This document shows, in pieces, positions 18,325 through 27,456 of a stretch of DNA of 64,000 nt (positions are counted from its first letter, which is position 1; each line of letters begins with the position of its first letter). This DNA is from Micromonospora trifolii. GTDB lineage: Bacteria > Actinomycetota > Actinomycetes > Mycobacteriales > Micromonosporaceae. Location of the stretch: positions 48,456 through 112,455 of the forward strand of contig NZ_JAKKFD010000082.1 in assembly GCF_022229005.1 (NCBI RefSeq). The letters are read 5' to 3'. The notes beneath the pieces are model-generated. The model was not told where the DNA came from. It made no database searches and saw nothing but the letters and a program-made list of their open reading frames with translations. The translations under genes and the position numbers were made by a program.

Positions 18325-21300
18325 TTAGACCAGGGCGGTCAGGCGGGTGTGGAGGGCGTCGGCCGCGGCGCGTTCGCTGCGCTGCTCGGTGGCGTACGCC
18401 AGGCGGACCGCCTCCTGCGCACAGGACAGCGCCTCCGCCGGGCGACCGCAGGCGGCCAACGCCTCGGCCAGCACACTCGCCGCGATCACCTGGCTGCGCA
18501 CGTCCTCGGCCGGTGCGGTGACCGCCCGGCGGGCCCAGTCCAACGCCTGCTCCCGCTGACCGTGCGCGAGCAGCGCCGCAGCGTACTGGGCCATCGTCTG
18601 GCGGCGGGAGAAGAGCAGCGAGGGTGCGTTCGCGGCGGCCGTGGCCACCGGGGCGAGCAGCCCGACCGCCGTCGCCGAGTCGCCAGCGGCGAGACGGGCC
18701 GTCGCCAGCAACACCCGCGGTGCCACCTGCGCCGGGGCCTGCGGGTTGTGCGGCTCCACTGCGGTCAACACCGAGCGGGCCACCCGCTCCGCCGTCTCGC
18801 AGTCGCCCATGTCCAACGCGACGAAGCCGCGCAGTGTGCCCGCCATCCCGGTGAGCAGCGGATGCGAGGTGCGCTCCGCGTACGCCAGAGCGTCGGTGAG
18901 CAGGTCGGCCGCGTGCTCCGGCTCGCCCAACCCGCGCGCCACCACAGCCCTGACCACCAGGGCGAACCCACGCCCCCAGTCGTCGGAAGCGGCGGCGAAC
19001 TCCCGGTACGCCCGCCGGGCCTCCCGGTCCGCCTCGGCCAGGTCACCCAGCTCGGCCGTGGCGAACGCCGCGACCGCGCGCAACGTGCCCACCGCCCACG
19101 CCTCACCGACCCGCTCGCCGAACGGCAGGAACACCTGCGCCATCCGACACGCCTCGCGCAGCCGGCCGGCGAGCAGCCGGGCGAACGCCGTGGTGCCGCG
19201 CAGCCAGGCCCGCCCGTACGGGTCCTTCAACTCGGCGAAGAGCCGGGCGGCCCGGCCGAGCACCGCGTCGGTGCCGGCGAAGTCACCCCGGGTGGTGGTC
19301 ACCCAGGCCAGATTCTGTAGGGACCACGCCTGCCCGCGTCGGTCCTGTGCGCCGAGGCTGACCTGGTACGCGGCCGCCAACCGGCTGCTCGCCTGACTCA
19401 GCCGCCCCGCCACGAAGTCGGCCATGCCGAGCCGGCGCATCGCCGTGGCGCGCTGCGTGGGCAGCCGGCCCTCGGTGGCCACCTGCAACGCCTCCTGCCA
19501 GGCGGTCACCGCCCGGCCCTGGTCGCCGAGGGTCTCCTGGGCCTGCCCCGCCAACAGCAGGGCGCTGACCCGGGTGACCTCGTCCCCCGCGTTCGCGGCG
19601 ATCTTCTCGGCGTACGCCAACGCGTCGGAGACCCGGCCGACCTGGAGCAACGCCCGCGCGTGCACCACCCGATCGGCCGCCGGCACCCCGTCGCGGGCCA
19701 GTTCGGTGGCGCGCTCGGCGTACTCGACGGCCATTGCCGGCTCACCGGCGGAGAGCGACCGGCGGGCGGCCCGACCGAGCGCGGCGACGCCGAGCGGAAC
19801 CACCGCCCGGGCCGGAGCGTCCGGGCGCAGCTTCACCGCGTCGGCGAGCGTGGCGGCCCGCTCGACGTGCGTCGCCACGAAGTCGTCCCGGGCCTCGTCG
19901 GTGAACCCGCCCACAGTGCTGGGCGTGGTCTCGTCCGCCGGCGCCGCCCAGCGGGCCAGCGCGGCGTGCCGCTCGGCCAACTCGGCCTTGCTCACCCCGG
20001 CGTACGCGGCCTCGCGCATGAGCGGTGTGGCGAACGAGTAGCCGGCACGCGAGCGGTGCAGCATGCGGCGTTGCAGCAACTCCTCGACCGCCCGGTCGAG
20101 CTCGACAGCGACCACTGCCGACGGCCGGCCGTCGCGACCGCCGCGCTGCTCCCGCATCGCCTCCAACGCGCCGGTCGGCACCGTGTCACCGGTGACCGCG
20201 GCGTCGCGCAGCACCGACCGGGCGTCCGGCGGCAACGCGTCGATCCGGGCCGCCAGCACGGCGGCGAGGTCCCGGGAGAGCAGGCGGCTGCCCAGCGAAC
20301 CGGGCACCAACCGCCAGCCGGTCGACCCGCTCTGCTCCCGTTCGCCGGGGCCAGGCCGCTCCGCGGCGGCACCCCGCGCCGAGGCCGGGCCGCGCACCGA
20401 TTCGGTGGTGAGCGCGCCCCGCTCGATCAGCAGGGTGACCAGCTCGGCCAGGTAGAACGGATTGCCCTGCGCGGTGGCGAGCAACCGGTCGGTGTCGGCC
20501 TGCGGCAGCTTGCCGCCGCCGAGGTACGTCGTGAGCAGCCGGGCCGCGTCGGCACCGCGCAGCGGCGGCAACGAGTGCACCTCGGCGTCCGCGACCCGGG
20601 TCAGCGCGCCAGCGGTACGCACCAGCTCGGGGCGGCCGAGCAGCAGCACCAGCACCGGGCCGGTGAGCCTGGACAGGGCCAACCCGAGGGCTTTGATCGT
20701 CTCGGCGGTGGCGTCGTGCAGGTCGTCCACCACGATCACCAGCGGCGCCTCCGAGGCGAGACCGCTGAGCAGGTCGGCGACCGCGTTCGGCACCACCTCG
20801 GCGTCCGCGGCCGGGATGCCCGATCCGCCCCACTCGCCGCTGTCGGTGCCGCCGTGCGCCGGGAGTTCGGCGTAGCCGAGCAGGGCGAGCAGCTGCTCCG
20901 TGGCGATCGGCGGTGTATCCGCACCGGAGCGGGCCAGCCGCTGCCCGAGCCGGCGCAGCCGCTCCTCGACCGCCGGGCGGGTCAGCGCTGTGGACGCGTC
21001 GCTGGGCAGACCGACGGCGGCGCGCACCAGGTCGGCCAGGGGTGCCAGCCGTCGCCGCTCCCCGAAGGCGGCACAGCGCACCGAGAGCACGCGGGCCCCG
21101 GTGTGCGCCGCGTACCGGCCGGCACCGACGTCGTACCCGGCGGCGAGGCGCTCCACCTCGGCGGCGAACCGGGACTTGCCGATCCCCGCCTCGGCGGTCA
21201 TCAGCAGCACCCGTGGGTCGCCCTGGTCGATCACCTCGGCGAGCCGACCGGCGACCCGACCGATCTCCGTCTCCCGGCCGACGTACGGCGCTTCGTCGCC

Positions 21301-21972
21301 GAGCCCCGAGCGGGTGCCCGGCGCGTCCAGGAGACCCAGCAGCTCGTACGCCTCGACCGGCTCACGCTTGCCCTTGAGCCGCAGCGGACGCAGCGCCCGC
21401 CAGGAGGCGACGTGTCTGGTGGCCGCGGCGGTGCGTCCACCGGCGTAGACGGCTCCCACAGCGGCGGCGTCGGCGAGCCGGGCCGCGGTGTTCACAGTGT
21501 CGCCGATCACCGTGTACTCGATGGCGGCCTGGATGCCCGCGATCACGTCGCCGGTGTTCAGCCCAACCCGCAGCCCGAGCGGCGCGCCGCCGCCCCGCTC
21601 GTCGTCGAGCACCCGGCGGACGGCCCGTTGCATGGACAGGGCGGCCCGGACGGCGCGTTCGGCGTCGTCCTCGTGCGCCACCGGGGCGCCGAAGACCGCC
21701 ATGATGCCGTCGCCGGTCAGCTTGTCGACGTGCCCGCCGAACGTCTTCACCGCACCGGCGAGGGCGGCGAGCACCCGGTCGGTGACAGCGCCGACCCGTT
21801 CCGGGTCGAGGTCCTCCGACCAGGAGGTGAACTCGGAGAGGTCACCGAAGAGCACTGTGACCACCCGGCGCTCGGCCGCCGGCAACGTGGCGGCGGCCGG
21901 CAGGGCGGCGCCACAGTTGTGGCAGAACCGCGCACCGGGAACGGCAACGGTTCCACACACGGGGCAGGTCAC
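18325..21972 (-). CDS. Zinc-ribbon / class III cyclase / AAA ATPase / TPR protein
   Basis: 1215 residues. Order: zinc ribbon (Cys3, Cys6, Cys17, Cys20); class III nucleotide cyclase domain (about 35-200) with metal residues Asp44 (FGDLSEF) and Asp88 (LTGDGIMAVFG); ATPase with Walker A AEAGIGKSRF (about 260-269) and Walker B LVIVVDDLHD (near 430); then a long C-terminal helical repeat region of TPR type. No C-terminal LuxR HTH is seen. The GTG at 21972 overlaps the MBL-gene stop (GTGA) and puts the zinc ribbon at the N-terminus. Probably a multi-input signalling ATPase; whether it makes cAMP is untested. Confidence 0.87.
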   Translation of the reverse strand: MTCPVCGTVAVPGARFCHNCGAALPAAATLPAAERRVVTVLFGDLSEFTSWSEDLDPERVGAVTDRVLAALAGAVKTFGGHVDKLTGDGIMAVFGAPVAHEDDAERAVRAALSMQRAVRRVLDDERGGGAPLGLRVGLNTGDVIAGIQAAIEYTVIGDTVNTAARLADAAAVGAVYAGGRTAAATRHVASWRALRPLRLKGKREPVEAYELLGLLDAPGTRSGLGDEAPYVGRETEIGRVAGRLAEVIDQGDPRVLLMTAEAGIGKSRFAAEVERLAAGYDVGAGRYAAHTGARVLSVRCAAFGERRRLAPLADLVRAAVGLPSDASTALTRPAVEERLRRLGQRLARSGADTPPIATEQLLALLGYAELPAHGGTDSGEWGGSGIPAADAEVVPNAVADLLSGLASEAPLVIVVDDLHDATAETIKALGLALSRLTGPVLVLLLGRPELVRTAGALTRVADAEVHSLPPLRGADAARLLTTYLGGGKLPQADTDRLLATAQGNPFYLAELVTLLIERGALTTESVRGPASARGAAAERPGPGEREQSGSTGWRLVPGSLGSRLLSRDLAAVLAARIDALPPDARSVLRDAAVTGDTVPTGALEAMREQRGGRDGRPSAVVAVELDRAVEELLQRRMLHRSRAGYSFATPLMREAAYAGVSKAELAERHAALARWAAPADETTPSTVGGFTDEARDDFVATHVERAATLADAVKLRPDAPARAVVPLGVAALGRAARRSLSAGEPAMAVEYAERATELARDGVPAADRVVHARALLQVGRVSDALAYAEKIAANAGDEVTRVSALLLAGQAQETLGDQGRAVTAWQEALQVATEGRLPTQRATAMRRLGMADFVAGRLSQASSRLAAAYQVSLGAQDRRGQAWSLQNLAWVTTTRGDFAGTDAVLGRAARLFAELKDPYGRAWLRGTTAFARLLAGRLREACRMAQVFLPFGERVGEAWAVGTLRAVAAFATAELGDLAEADREARRAYREFAAASDDWGRGFALVVRAVVARGLGEPEHAADLLTDALAYAERTSHPLLTGMAGTLRGFVALDMGDCETAERVARSVLTAVEPHNPQAPAQVAPRVLLATARLAAGDSATAVGLLAPVATAAANAPSLLFSRRQTMAQYAAALLAHGQREQALDWARRAVTAPAEDVRSQVIAASVLAEALAACGRPAEALSCAQEAVRLAYATEQRSERAAADALHTRLTALV

Positions 21973-22805
21973 ATGTGCTCCAACCCACTGACCCCCGGCG
22001 CGGATTCCCCGGTGTCGACGCCCAGATACTCCAACTGGGCCCGGACCGACCATTCGGCCGCCCACCAGAGCGAGCGGTCCACGTCCGCGTAGACCGCCGC
22101 CACCACGTCGGCGGGGGTGTGGGCACCGGCGGCGACCGCCGCCCGGACCTGGTCGAGCCGGGCCCGACGGTGGGCGAGGTAGAAGTCGGCAGCGGCGGCG
22201 CAGTCGGCCAGCGCCGGGCCGTGTCCGGGCAGCGCCGGGATCCCCCGGTACGCGGACAGCAACTCCAGGCTGCTCAGGTAGTCACCGAGGTGCCCGTCGG
22301 GGTGGGCGACCACTGTGGTGCCCCGGCCGAGGATGGTGTCACCGGTGAGCACCACCCGCTGGTCGTCGTGTTCGACCAGGAAGCAGACCGAGTCGGCGGT
22401 GTGCCCCGGGGTCTCCAGCAGACGCACCGTCAGGCCGAAGCCGCCGAAATGCTCGCCCGGCGCGGTCAGCGGCTCGCCGCCGATGGTGTGCGCCGGGTCG
22501 ACGGCGAGCACGTGCACGCCGCCGAGCAGCTCACTCAGCCGGGCCGCGCCCTCGGTGTGGTCGGCGTGGCCGTGGGTGATCAGGATCAGCCCGACCGGGC
22601 CGTGCTCGGCGATGCGGGTCAGGTGCCCCTCGTCGGCCGGCCCCGGGTCGACCACGATGCCGGACTCGGCCGCCGGGGCGCGCAGCACCCAGGTGTTGGT
22701 GCCGTCGAGGGTCATTGGCCCCGGGTTCGGCGCACGCAGCAGTGAAACCCAGCGGGGCAGCTCGTCGGCAAGCGCCGCCACCGCCCCCGTCACGTGCCCG
22801 CTCAT
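21969..22805 (-). CDS. MBL-fold metallo-hydrolase
   Basis: 278 residues with the metallo-beta-lactamase motif THGHADHTEGA, further metal ligands in LETPGHTADSV and LTGDTILG, and a C-terminal helical cap like that of LACTB2/Rv3677c proteins. It hydrolyses an ester, thioester or phosphodiester substrate that I cannot name. The ATG at 22805 was chosen over an upstream one because the family begins just before this point. The last 4 nt overlap the large cyclase gene. In M. tuberculosis the equivalent gene (Rv3677c) stands next to the RidA gene, as here. Confidence 0.85.
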   Translation of the reverse strand: MSGHVTGAVAALADELPRWVSLLRAPNPGPMTLDGTNTWVLRAPAAESGIVVDPGPADEGHLTRIAEHGPVGLILITHGHADHTEGAARLSELLGGVHVLAVDPAHTIGGEPLTAPGEHFGGFGLTVRLLETPGHTADSVCFLVEHDDQRVVLTGDTILGRGTTVVAHPDGHLGDYLSSLELLSAYRGIPALPGHGPALADCAAAADFYLAHRRARLDQVRAAVAAGAHTPADVVAAVYADVDRSLWWAAEWSVRAQLEYLGVDTGESAPGVSGLEHM

Positions 22806-22840
22806 GGCTGCGATCGTACGACCCCGCCCGCCACACCCCA

Positions 22841-22910
22841 CGATCTTGCACTTGCGGCCCCTGATTCATCCCCGTTCAGGGCTTTCGTCCGAGCAGAAAG
22901 TGCAAGATCG
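22841..22910. repeat. GATCTTGC-type palindrome, copy 1
   Basis: Perfect 13-bp arms CGATCTTGCACTT (22841-22853) and AAGTGCAAGATCG (22898-22910) flank a 44-nt centre. It lies between the RidA and MBL genes. Two further copies occur at 43872-43940 and 62927-62998. Confidence 0.75.
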
Positions 22911-22928
22911 CGGAGCGGAGGGGACGCG

Positions 22929-23390
22929 TCAGGCGACCTCGACGATCAGCTCGATCTCCACCGGGGCATCCAGGGGCAGCTCGGCCACGCCTACCGCGCT
23001 GCGTGCGTGGCGGCCGGCCTCCCCGAAGACGGTGCCGAAGAGGTCGGAGGCACCGTTGATCACGGCGGGCTGACCGGTGAAGCCGGGCGCGGAGGCCACG
23101 AACCCGGTCACCTTGACCACCTTGACCACGTTCTCCAGGCCGACCAGCGAGTCGACAGCGGCCAGCGCGTTCAGCGCGCACCGCTGGGCCAGATCCTTCG
23201 CCTGCTCGGCGGAGATCCCGGCGCCGACCTTGCCGGTCGCCAGCAACTTGCCCTCGGCCATCGGCAACTGGCCGGAAACGTACACGTGCTGCCCGGACTG
23301 CACGGCCGGGACGTAGCTGGCCACCGGTGGCACGACCTCGGGCAGTTCGAGGCCCAGCTCGGCGAGCTTCGCGTGCGGACCGTTGCTCAC
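22929..23390 (-). CDS. RidA/YjgF-family deaminase-like protein
   Basis: 153 residues, RidA/UK114 family, of the actinobacterial type equivalent to Rv3678c. Seen: PPVASYVPAVQSGQHVYVSGQLPMAEG near the N-terminus (quoted in two parts: PPVASYVPAVQ, VYVSGQLPMAEG), VGLENVVKVVKVTGFVAS in the middle and VGVAELPLDAPVEIELI at the end. RidA proteins hydrolyse reactive enamines and imines from amino-acid enzymes. The conserved Arg of classical RidA sites lies near AGRHARSAVGVAEL. The GTG at 23390 overlaps the DUF4177 stop (GTGA), so the two are coupled. Confidence 0.85.
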   Translation of the reverse strand: MSNGPHAKLAELGLELPEVVPPVASYVPAVQSGQHVYVSGQLPMAEGKLLATGKVGAGISAEQAKDLAQRCALNALAAVDSLVGLENVVKVVKVTGFVASAPGFTGQPAVINGASDLFGTVFGEAGRHARSAVGVAELPLDAPVEIELIVEVA

Positions 23391-23542
23391 GCCTTGGGCC
23401 GCTTCAGGTAGGCGACCAGCTGGTCCGGATTCGGGCCGGGGACCACGGCGACGAGCTCCCACCCGTCCTCGCCCCAGTTGTCGAGGATCTGCTTGGTCGC
23501 GTGGACCAGCAGCGGGACCGTGGAGTATTCCCACTTCTGCAT
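23387..23542 (-). CDS. DUF4177 small protein
   Basis: A 51-residue product: it starts MQKWEYSTVPLLVHATKQIL, contains GEDGWELVAVVPGPN and ends in LVAYLKRPKA. This is the DUF4177 pattern (KWEY start, WGxxGWELVxV core). M. tuberculosis has the same tiny gene (Rv3678A) upstream of its RidA homologue. A GAGGGAG site lies 11 nt before the ATG. The stop overlaps the RidA start, so it opens the operon DUF4177-ridA. Its role is unknown; conserved pairing suggests a shared task. Confidence 0.85.
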   Translation of the reverse strand: MQKWEYSTVPLLVHATKQILDNWGEDGWELVAVVPGPNPDQLVAYLKRPKA

Positions 23543-23586
23543 CGCTGAAGGGCTCCCTCTTGGTGCGGAATTGTTCGAGGGACAGC

Positions 23587-24069
23587 CTACGGTCCGCTGG
23601 CCGGACGAGGTACGGGACGCTGCTCCGGCGCGGCCGGCAGCTCCCCGCAGCGCCCTTCGTGCTCGTACCCCTGAGGGCAGCGGGACCGGTCGGGCAGCAG
23701 CAGGTCACAGAAGACCCGGTGCCGGTTGTTCTGGTCGTCGGCGTTGGAGACGGTGGTCTCGCCGGCGTCCAACTCGGGCAGGAAGCCCAGGGACACCGCG
23801 ACCCGACCGGCCAGAACTGTCGCCGCCGCCAGATTCGGCACCCGGATCGGCAGGTGGATGACGAAGCCCGGCTCGTCGTCCTCGCGGGTCCGCTCGGCGG
23901 GCTGGCTCGGCACCCGGGACGTCTCCGCCTGCTCCGGCATCCGGCGGTACGACCGTTCGTTGATCGGCTGGTTGGTGACCTGCCCGCCGGCCTCGACCAC
24001 GGACCCGACCCGGCGGGGCCGGTCGTTCGTCGGGAACTGGGTGCGAGGGATGTTGTCCGCGTCGCGCAT
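23587..24069 (-). CDS. Hypothetical protein with three C-terminal cysteines
   Basis: 160 residues. The N-terminal 70 are polar and probably disordered; the middle (about 73-112) has FVIHLPIRVPNLAAATVLAG and looks folded. Three cysteines follow in VFCDLLLPDRSRC and GRCGE, possibly binding a metal. No signal peptide or membrane helix. The ATG has a GGAGG site 8 nt upstream. It is inserted between the DUF4177-ridA pair and the ArsA genes relative to the M. tuberculosis order, and I know no family for it. It may be specific to this group of actinomycetes. Confidence 0.55.
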   Translation of the reverse strand: MRDADNIPRTQFPTNDRPRRVGSVVEAGGQVTNQPINERSYRRMPEQAETSRVPSQPAERTREDDEPGFVIHLPIRVPNLAAATVLAGRVAVSLGFLPELDAGETTVSNADDQNNRHRVFCDLLLPDRSRCPQGYEHEGRCGELPAAPEQRPVPRPASGP

Positions 24070-24422
24070 GTACTGCCTCCGGTCGTACCTCTCGGACCAT
24101 GCTTCCGGCCCGGACCCATTCGTCCGTTCCGGCCCCCGCACCGGGACGAAGGTAGGTCTGTGGCTGCGGTCCCGCCAACAGGACGCGCACAAGAGGCCAC
24201 CAACAGTCACATATGCGACACACCGCAGGTCGGGGGCCTGACACCGAAACCGGCGCGGGTACCGCTCACCGGATCGCCGGGTCGCCCGACAGGCAGGGGC
24301 GACACCGATACGGTCATCGACCGCTACCCTTCCGGTCGGACGGTCGCGCTGCGCCCGGCCGCCCGCTCGATCACGCTCGGCGCCAGGGGTGGCGGCGGGC
24401 GCCGCACCCCTGGGGGAACGAC
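24070..24422. promoter_or_regulatory. 353-bp divergent intergenic region
   Basis: No gene is convincing here. A TACCCT box (24325-24330) could serve the plus-strand gene at 24423 with a leader of about 90 nt. I see no strong palindrome or repeat. Confidence 0.3.
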
Positions 24423-25241
24423 ATGACCCACCCGCCCAGCGGCGACCAGGCCGGCACACCCGCTCACCCGCCGGCCCACCCGGATCCCGCCGGTCAACGC
24501 GGCGCGCCGGCCATCCCCAGCCAGCCAACCCCCGCTCCACCGCCCGGGCAGCTCGCCCTCCCCGCCTCTCCCGCCCCGCCGGCGCTCGCCGCCGCCCCCA
24601 CCTCACCGGCCTTCCCCGGGCAGCAGACCGGTCCCGGCCAGCCGACCTTCCCCGGTCAGCCCGCCGGCGCCGGGCAGCCGGAAGGGCCCGGCGGCCCCAC
24701 CTCGGCCGCCGCACCGACCCAGCCGGGCGCCCCGAACCCCTCGTCGATCCCCCCGGCCCCGCCGGCCTACCCGCCGTATCAGGGCACGGCCGAGCCGAAG
24801 AAGAAGCGCGGTCTGCTGATCGCGGCGATCGCCCTGGTCGTGATCATGGTGCTCTGCGTGGGCGGCGGGGTGGTGGCCTTCCTGACCCTGCGCGACACCG
24901 AGACCGGCGAGGGTGCCAAGGAGCCGGCGGTCGCCGTCGACGAGTTCCTCACGGCGGTCTACAAGGATCGCGACGCGACCAAGGCGGCCAGTCGCGTCTG
25001 TGCCGCCTCCCGCGACGACGACAAGATCGCCGCGAAGGTGGCCGAGGTGGAGAAGTACGCCTCCACCTACCAGAACCCGCGCTTCCGGTGGACCACCCCG
25101 AAGGTGGACAACCAGACCGGGGAACGAGCCACCGTCTCCACCCGGCTCACCATGACCACCGCCGACGAGAAGGTCGCCGACCAGGAGTTGCGCTTCACTG
25201 TGGTGCAGAAGACGGGTTGGTGGGTCTGCGAGGTCGCCTGA
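24423..25241 (+). CDS. Pro-rich single-helix membrane protein
   Basis: 272 residues: an N-terminal 125-residue region of Pro/Ala/Gly repeats (PGQ, PTF, PAPP), one membrane helix (about 131-154) after a KKKR stop-transfer cluster, and an extracellular domain (about 165-272) with the pattern of DUF4878/Mce-associated, NTF2-like folds: AVDEFLTAVYKDRDATKAAS and a terminal beta strand with TGWWVCEVA. The two cysteines of this domain could pair. The ATG at 24423 starts the proline-rich tail. It lies 26 bp upstream of the first ArsA gene on the same strand, but that gene has its own promoter-like box. Confidence 0.7.
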   Translation: MTHPPSGDQAGTPAHPPAHPDPAGQRGAPAIPSQPTPAPPPGQLALPASPAPPALAAAPTSPAFPGQQTGPGQPTFPGQPAGAGQPEGPGGPTSAAAPTQPGAPNPSSIPPAPPAYPPYQGTAEPKKKRGLLIAAIALVVIMVLCVGGGVVAFLTLRDTETGEGAKEPAVAVDEFLTAVYKDRDATKAASRVCAASRDDDKIAAKVAEVEKYASTYQNPRFRWTTPKVDNQTGERATVSTRLTMTTADEKVADQELRFTVVQKTGWWVCEVA

Positions 25242-25255
25242 CCGCCCAGCCTGGA

Positions 25256-25261
25256 TAGGCT
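25256..25261 (+). promoter_or_regulatory. TAGGCT -10 box, leaderless ArsA gene 1
   Basis: TAGGCT ends 6 nt before the GTG at 25268, so transcription should begin at or next to the start codon. No Shine-Dalgarno is present. Confidence 0.45.
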
Positions 25262-25267
25262 CGACGG

Positions 25268-26245
25268 GTGTGTGCAGCTGAGCGTCCGATCGACCCGGCC
25301 GGTACCGGATGGCCCGCCCGCCTCCACGTGGTGACCGGCAAGGGCGGCACCGGTAAGACCAGCGTGGCCGCGGCGCTGGCCCTTGCGCTCGCCGCTGGTG
25401 GCCGGCGCACCCTGCTGGTCGAGGTCGAGGGGCGACAGGGCATCGCCCAGCTGTTCGGCATCGAACCGCTGCCCTACGAGGAGCGGCACCTCGCCGACGC
25501 GCCGGACGGTGGTGAGGTGCGCGCCCTCGCTGTGGACGCCGAGGAGGCGCTGCTCGAGTACCTGGACATGTTCTACAAACTGGGCGCGGCGGGCCGGGCA
25601 CTACGCAAGCTCGGCGCCATCGACTTCGCCACCACCATCGCCCCCGGCCTGCGGGACGTCCTCCTCACCGGCAAGGTGAAGGAGGCCACCACCCGCACCA
25701 CCGGGCAGCGGCGCGCGTACGACGCGGTGGTGCTGGACGCCCCGCCGACCGGGCGGATCGGCCGGTTCCTCAACGTGACGGCGGAGACCGCCCGGCTGGC
25801 CAAGGTGGGCCCGATCAAGACCCAGAGCGAGGGGGTCGCCGCGTTGTTGCGGTCCCCGATGACGGCGGTACACGTGGTCACGCTGCTGGAGGAGATGCCG
25901 ATCCAGGAGACGGTCGACGCGATCGCCGACCTGACCTCCCTCGGCTTCGGCGTCGGGAAGGTGCTCGTCAACGGAGTCCGACCCCCGCTGCCGGCAGGAC
26001 CCGCTGTCACCGCCGCGGAGTTGAAGCGCGGGCTGGTCGCCGCCGGGCTGCCAGCCGATCGGAACATCGTGTCCGGACTGCACGATGAGGCGCGTGACCA
26101 GCTCATCCGGCGCGAACTGGAGGATTCGCTCCGCGCCGACCTGGTGGAGTTGGGGCTGCCGATGATCGAGCTGCCGTTGCTGCCCGACGGGGTGGATCGG
26201 GCGGGGCTCGCGACGCTGGCCCAGGCCCTCGTCCGCGCCGAATGA
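25268..26245 (+). CDS. ArsA-family ATPase 1 (Rv3679-like)
   Basis: 325 residues. The P-loop GKGGTGKT is at 24-31 and is preceded by a beta strand, as in ArsA/GET3 proteins; the switch region has LDAPPTGRIGRFLNV. ArsA-type ATPases were named for arsenite efflux, but this group in actinobacteria stands with a second copy and whiB4. In M. tuberculosis the equivalents Rv3679 and Rv3680 form one complex. The gene has no Cys pair typical of arsenite binding. A leaderless GTG start is indicated by the TAGGCT box. Partner: the ATPase encoded 56 bp downstream. Confidence 0.87.
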   Translation: MCAAERPIDPAGTGWPARLHVVTGKGGTGKTSVAAALALALAAGGRRTLLVEVEGRQGIAQLFGIEPLPYEERHLADAPDGGEVRALAVDAEEALLEYLDMFYKLGAAGRALRKLGAIDFATTIAPGLRDVLLTGKVKEATTRTTGQRRAYDAVVLDAPPTGRIGRFLNVTAETARLAKVGPIKTQSEGVAALLRSPMTAVHVVTLLEEMPIQETVDAIADLTSLGFGVGKVLVNGVRPPLPAGPAVTAAELKRGLVAAGLPADRNIVSGLHDEARDQLIRRELEDSLRADLVELGLPMIELPLLPDGVDRAGLATLAQALVRAE

Positions 26246-26289
26246 CTCACACCTGAGCGCAGCACGGGCGCGCGGACCCACCGGCCCGA

Positions 26290-26295
26290 TACGCT
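26290..26295 (+). promoter_or_regulatory. TACGCT -10 box, leaderless ArsA gene 2
   Basis: TACGCT ends 6 nt before the GTG at 26302. The same spacing as for the first ArsA gene suggests a separate leaderless message. Confidence 0.45.
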
Positions 26296-26301
26296 CGATT
26301 G

Positions 26302-27450
26302 GTGCCTTCCGAAGACGCGGCGCCGCAGCTGGACGTCGACCAGATCCTCGCCGACCCCGGCGTGCGGATCGTCGTGTGCTGCGGTGCCGGCGGAGTGGGA
26401 AAGACGACCACGGCCGCGGCGCTGGCGCTGCGGGCTGCCGAGCACCACGGCCGGCGGACTGTGGTGCTCACCATCGACCCGGCCCGCCGGCTGGCCCAGT
26501 CGCTGGGCCTGACCGAGCTGGACAACACCCCTCGTCAGGTCAAGGGGATCGACGTCGAGAGCAGCGGCGGCGAGTTGCACGCCATGATGCTGGACATGAA
26601 GCGCACCTTCGACGACGTGGTGTTGCAGCACACCGACCCGACGAAGGCCGCGGAGATCTTCGCGAACCCGTTCTACCAGGCGATGAGCTCGACCTTCGCC
26701 GGCACGCAGGAATACATGGCGATGGAGAAGCTGGGTCAGCTGCACGCCCGGGGCGAGTGGGACCTGATCGTGGTGGACACTCCACCGTCCCGCTCGGCAC
26801 TGGACTTCCTGGACGCGCCGGCTCGGCTCTCCCGTTTCCTCGACGGCCGGATGCTGCGACTGTTGCTGGCCCCGGCGCGCAGCGGCGGCCGGAGCATGTT
26901 CAGCCTGGTCACGGCCTCGTTCGGAATGTTCTCGAAGGTGGTGCAGAAGGTGCTCGGCGCGCAGCTGCTCACCGACCTGTCCGGCTTCGTGGCCGCACTG
27001 GACTCGATGTTCGGTGGTTTCCGGCAGCGCGCCGAGCAGACGTACCGCATCCTTCAGGCTCGGGAGACGGCCTTCCTGCTGGTCGCGACGCCGGAGCCGG
27101 ACGCGGTCCGGGAGGCCGCCTACTTCGCGGGCCGGCTGCGGGACGAGCAGATGCCACTGGCCGGTCTGGTGCTCAACCGGGTGCACCGCCCGGCGGTCCC
27201 GGAGTTGGACGCCGAGCAGAGCCGGGTCGCCGCGGAGCGGCTGACCGAGCTGGGTGAGCATGAGGCCACCGCCGACGTGCTGCGGGCGCACGCGACGCTG
27301 GCTCGTCAGGCGGTACGCGAGCAGCAGGTCGCCGCGCGCTTCACCGAGGCGTTCCCGGCCGTGCCGGCGGTTTCGGTCACGGCGCAGCCCGCCGACGTAC
27401 ACGACGTCGACGGGCTACGGACGATCGGCGCGGCGATCAGCCGGCCGTGA
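26302..27450 (+). CDS. ArsA-family ATPase 2 (Rv3680-like)
   Basis: 382 residues with P-loop GAGGVGKTTTAAA (28-40), the switch LTIDPARRLAQSLGL and VVDTPPSRSALDFLDAPARL. It is longer than its upstream partner and has the DTPPS switch and the FxGTQEYMAMEKLGQL stretch seen in Rv3680-type proteins. A TTG one codon earlier is possible, but the GTG suits the promoter spacing. The two ATPases probably make a heterodimer at the membrane; links to redox or glycerol metabolism were reported in mycobacteria, but the cargo is unknown. The 3' end lies 6 bp from the convergent whiB4-like gene. Confidence 0.87.
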   Translation: MPSEDAAPQLDVDQILADPGVRIVVCCGAGGVGKTTTAAALALRAAEHHGRRTVVLTIDPARRLAQSLGLTELDNTPRQVKGIDVESSGGELHAMMLDMKRTFDDVVLQHTDPTKAAEIFANPFYQAMSSTFAGTQEYMAMEKLGQLHARGEWDLIVVDTPPSRSALDFLDAPARLSRFLDGRMLRLLLAPARSGGRSMFSLVTASFGMFSKVVQKVLGAQLLTDLSGFVAALDSMFGGFRQRAEQTYRILQARETAFLLVATPEPDAVREAAYFAGRLRDEQMPLAGLVLNRVHRPAVPELDAEQSRVAAERLTELGEHEATADVLRAHATLARQAVREQQVAARFTEAFPAVPAVSVTAQPADVHDVDGLRTIGAAISRP

Positions 27451-27456
27451 CCGGCG

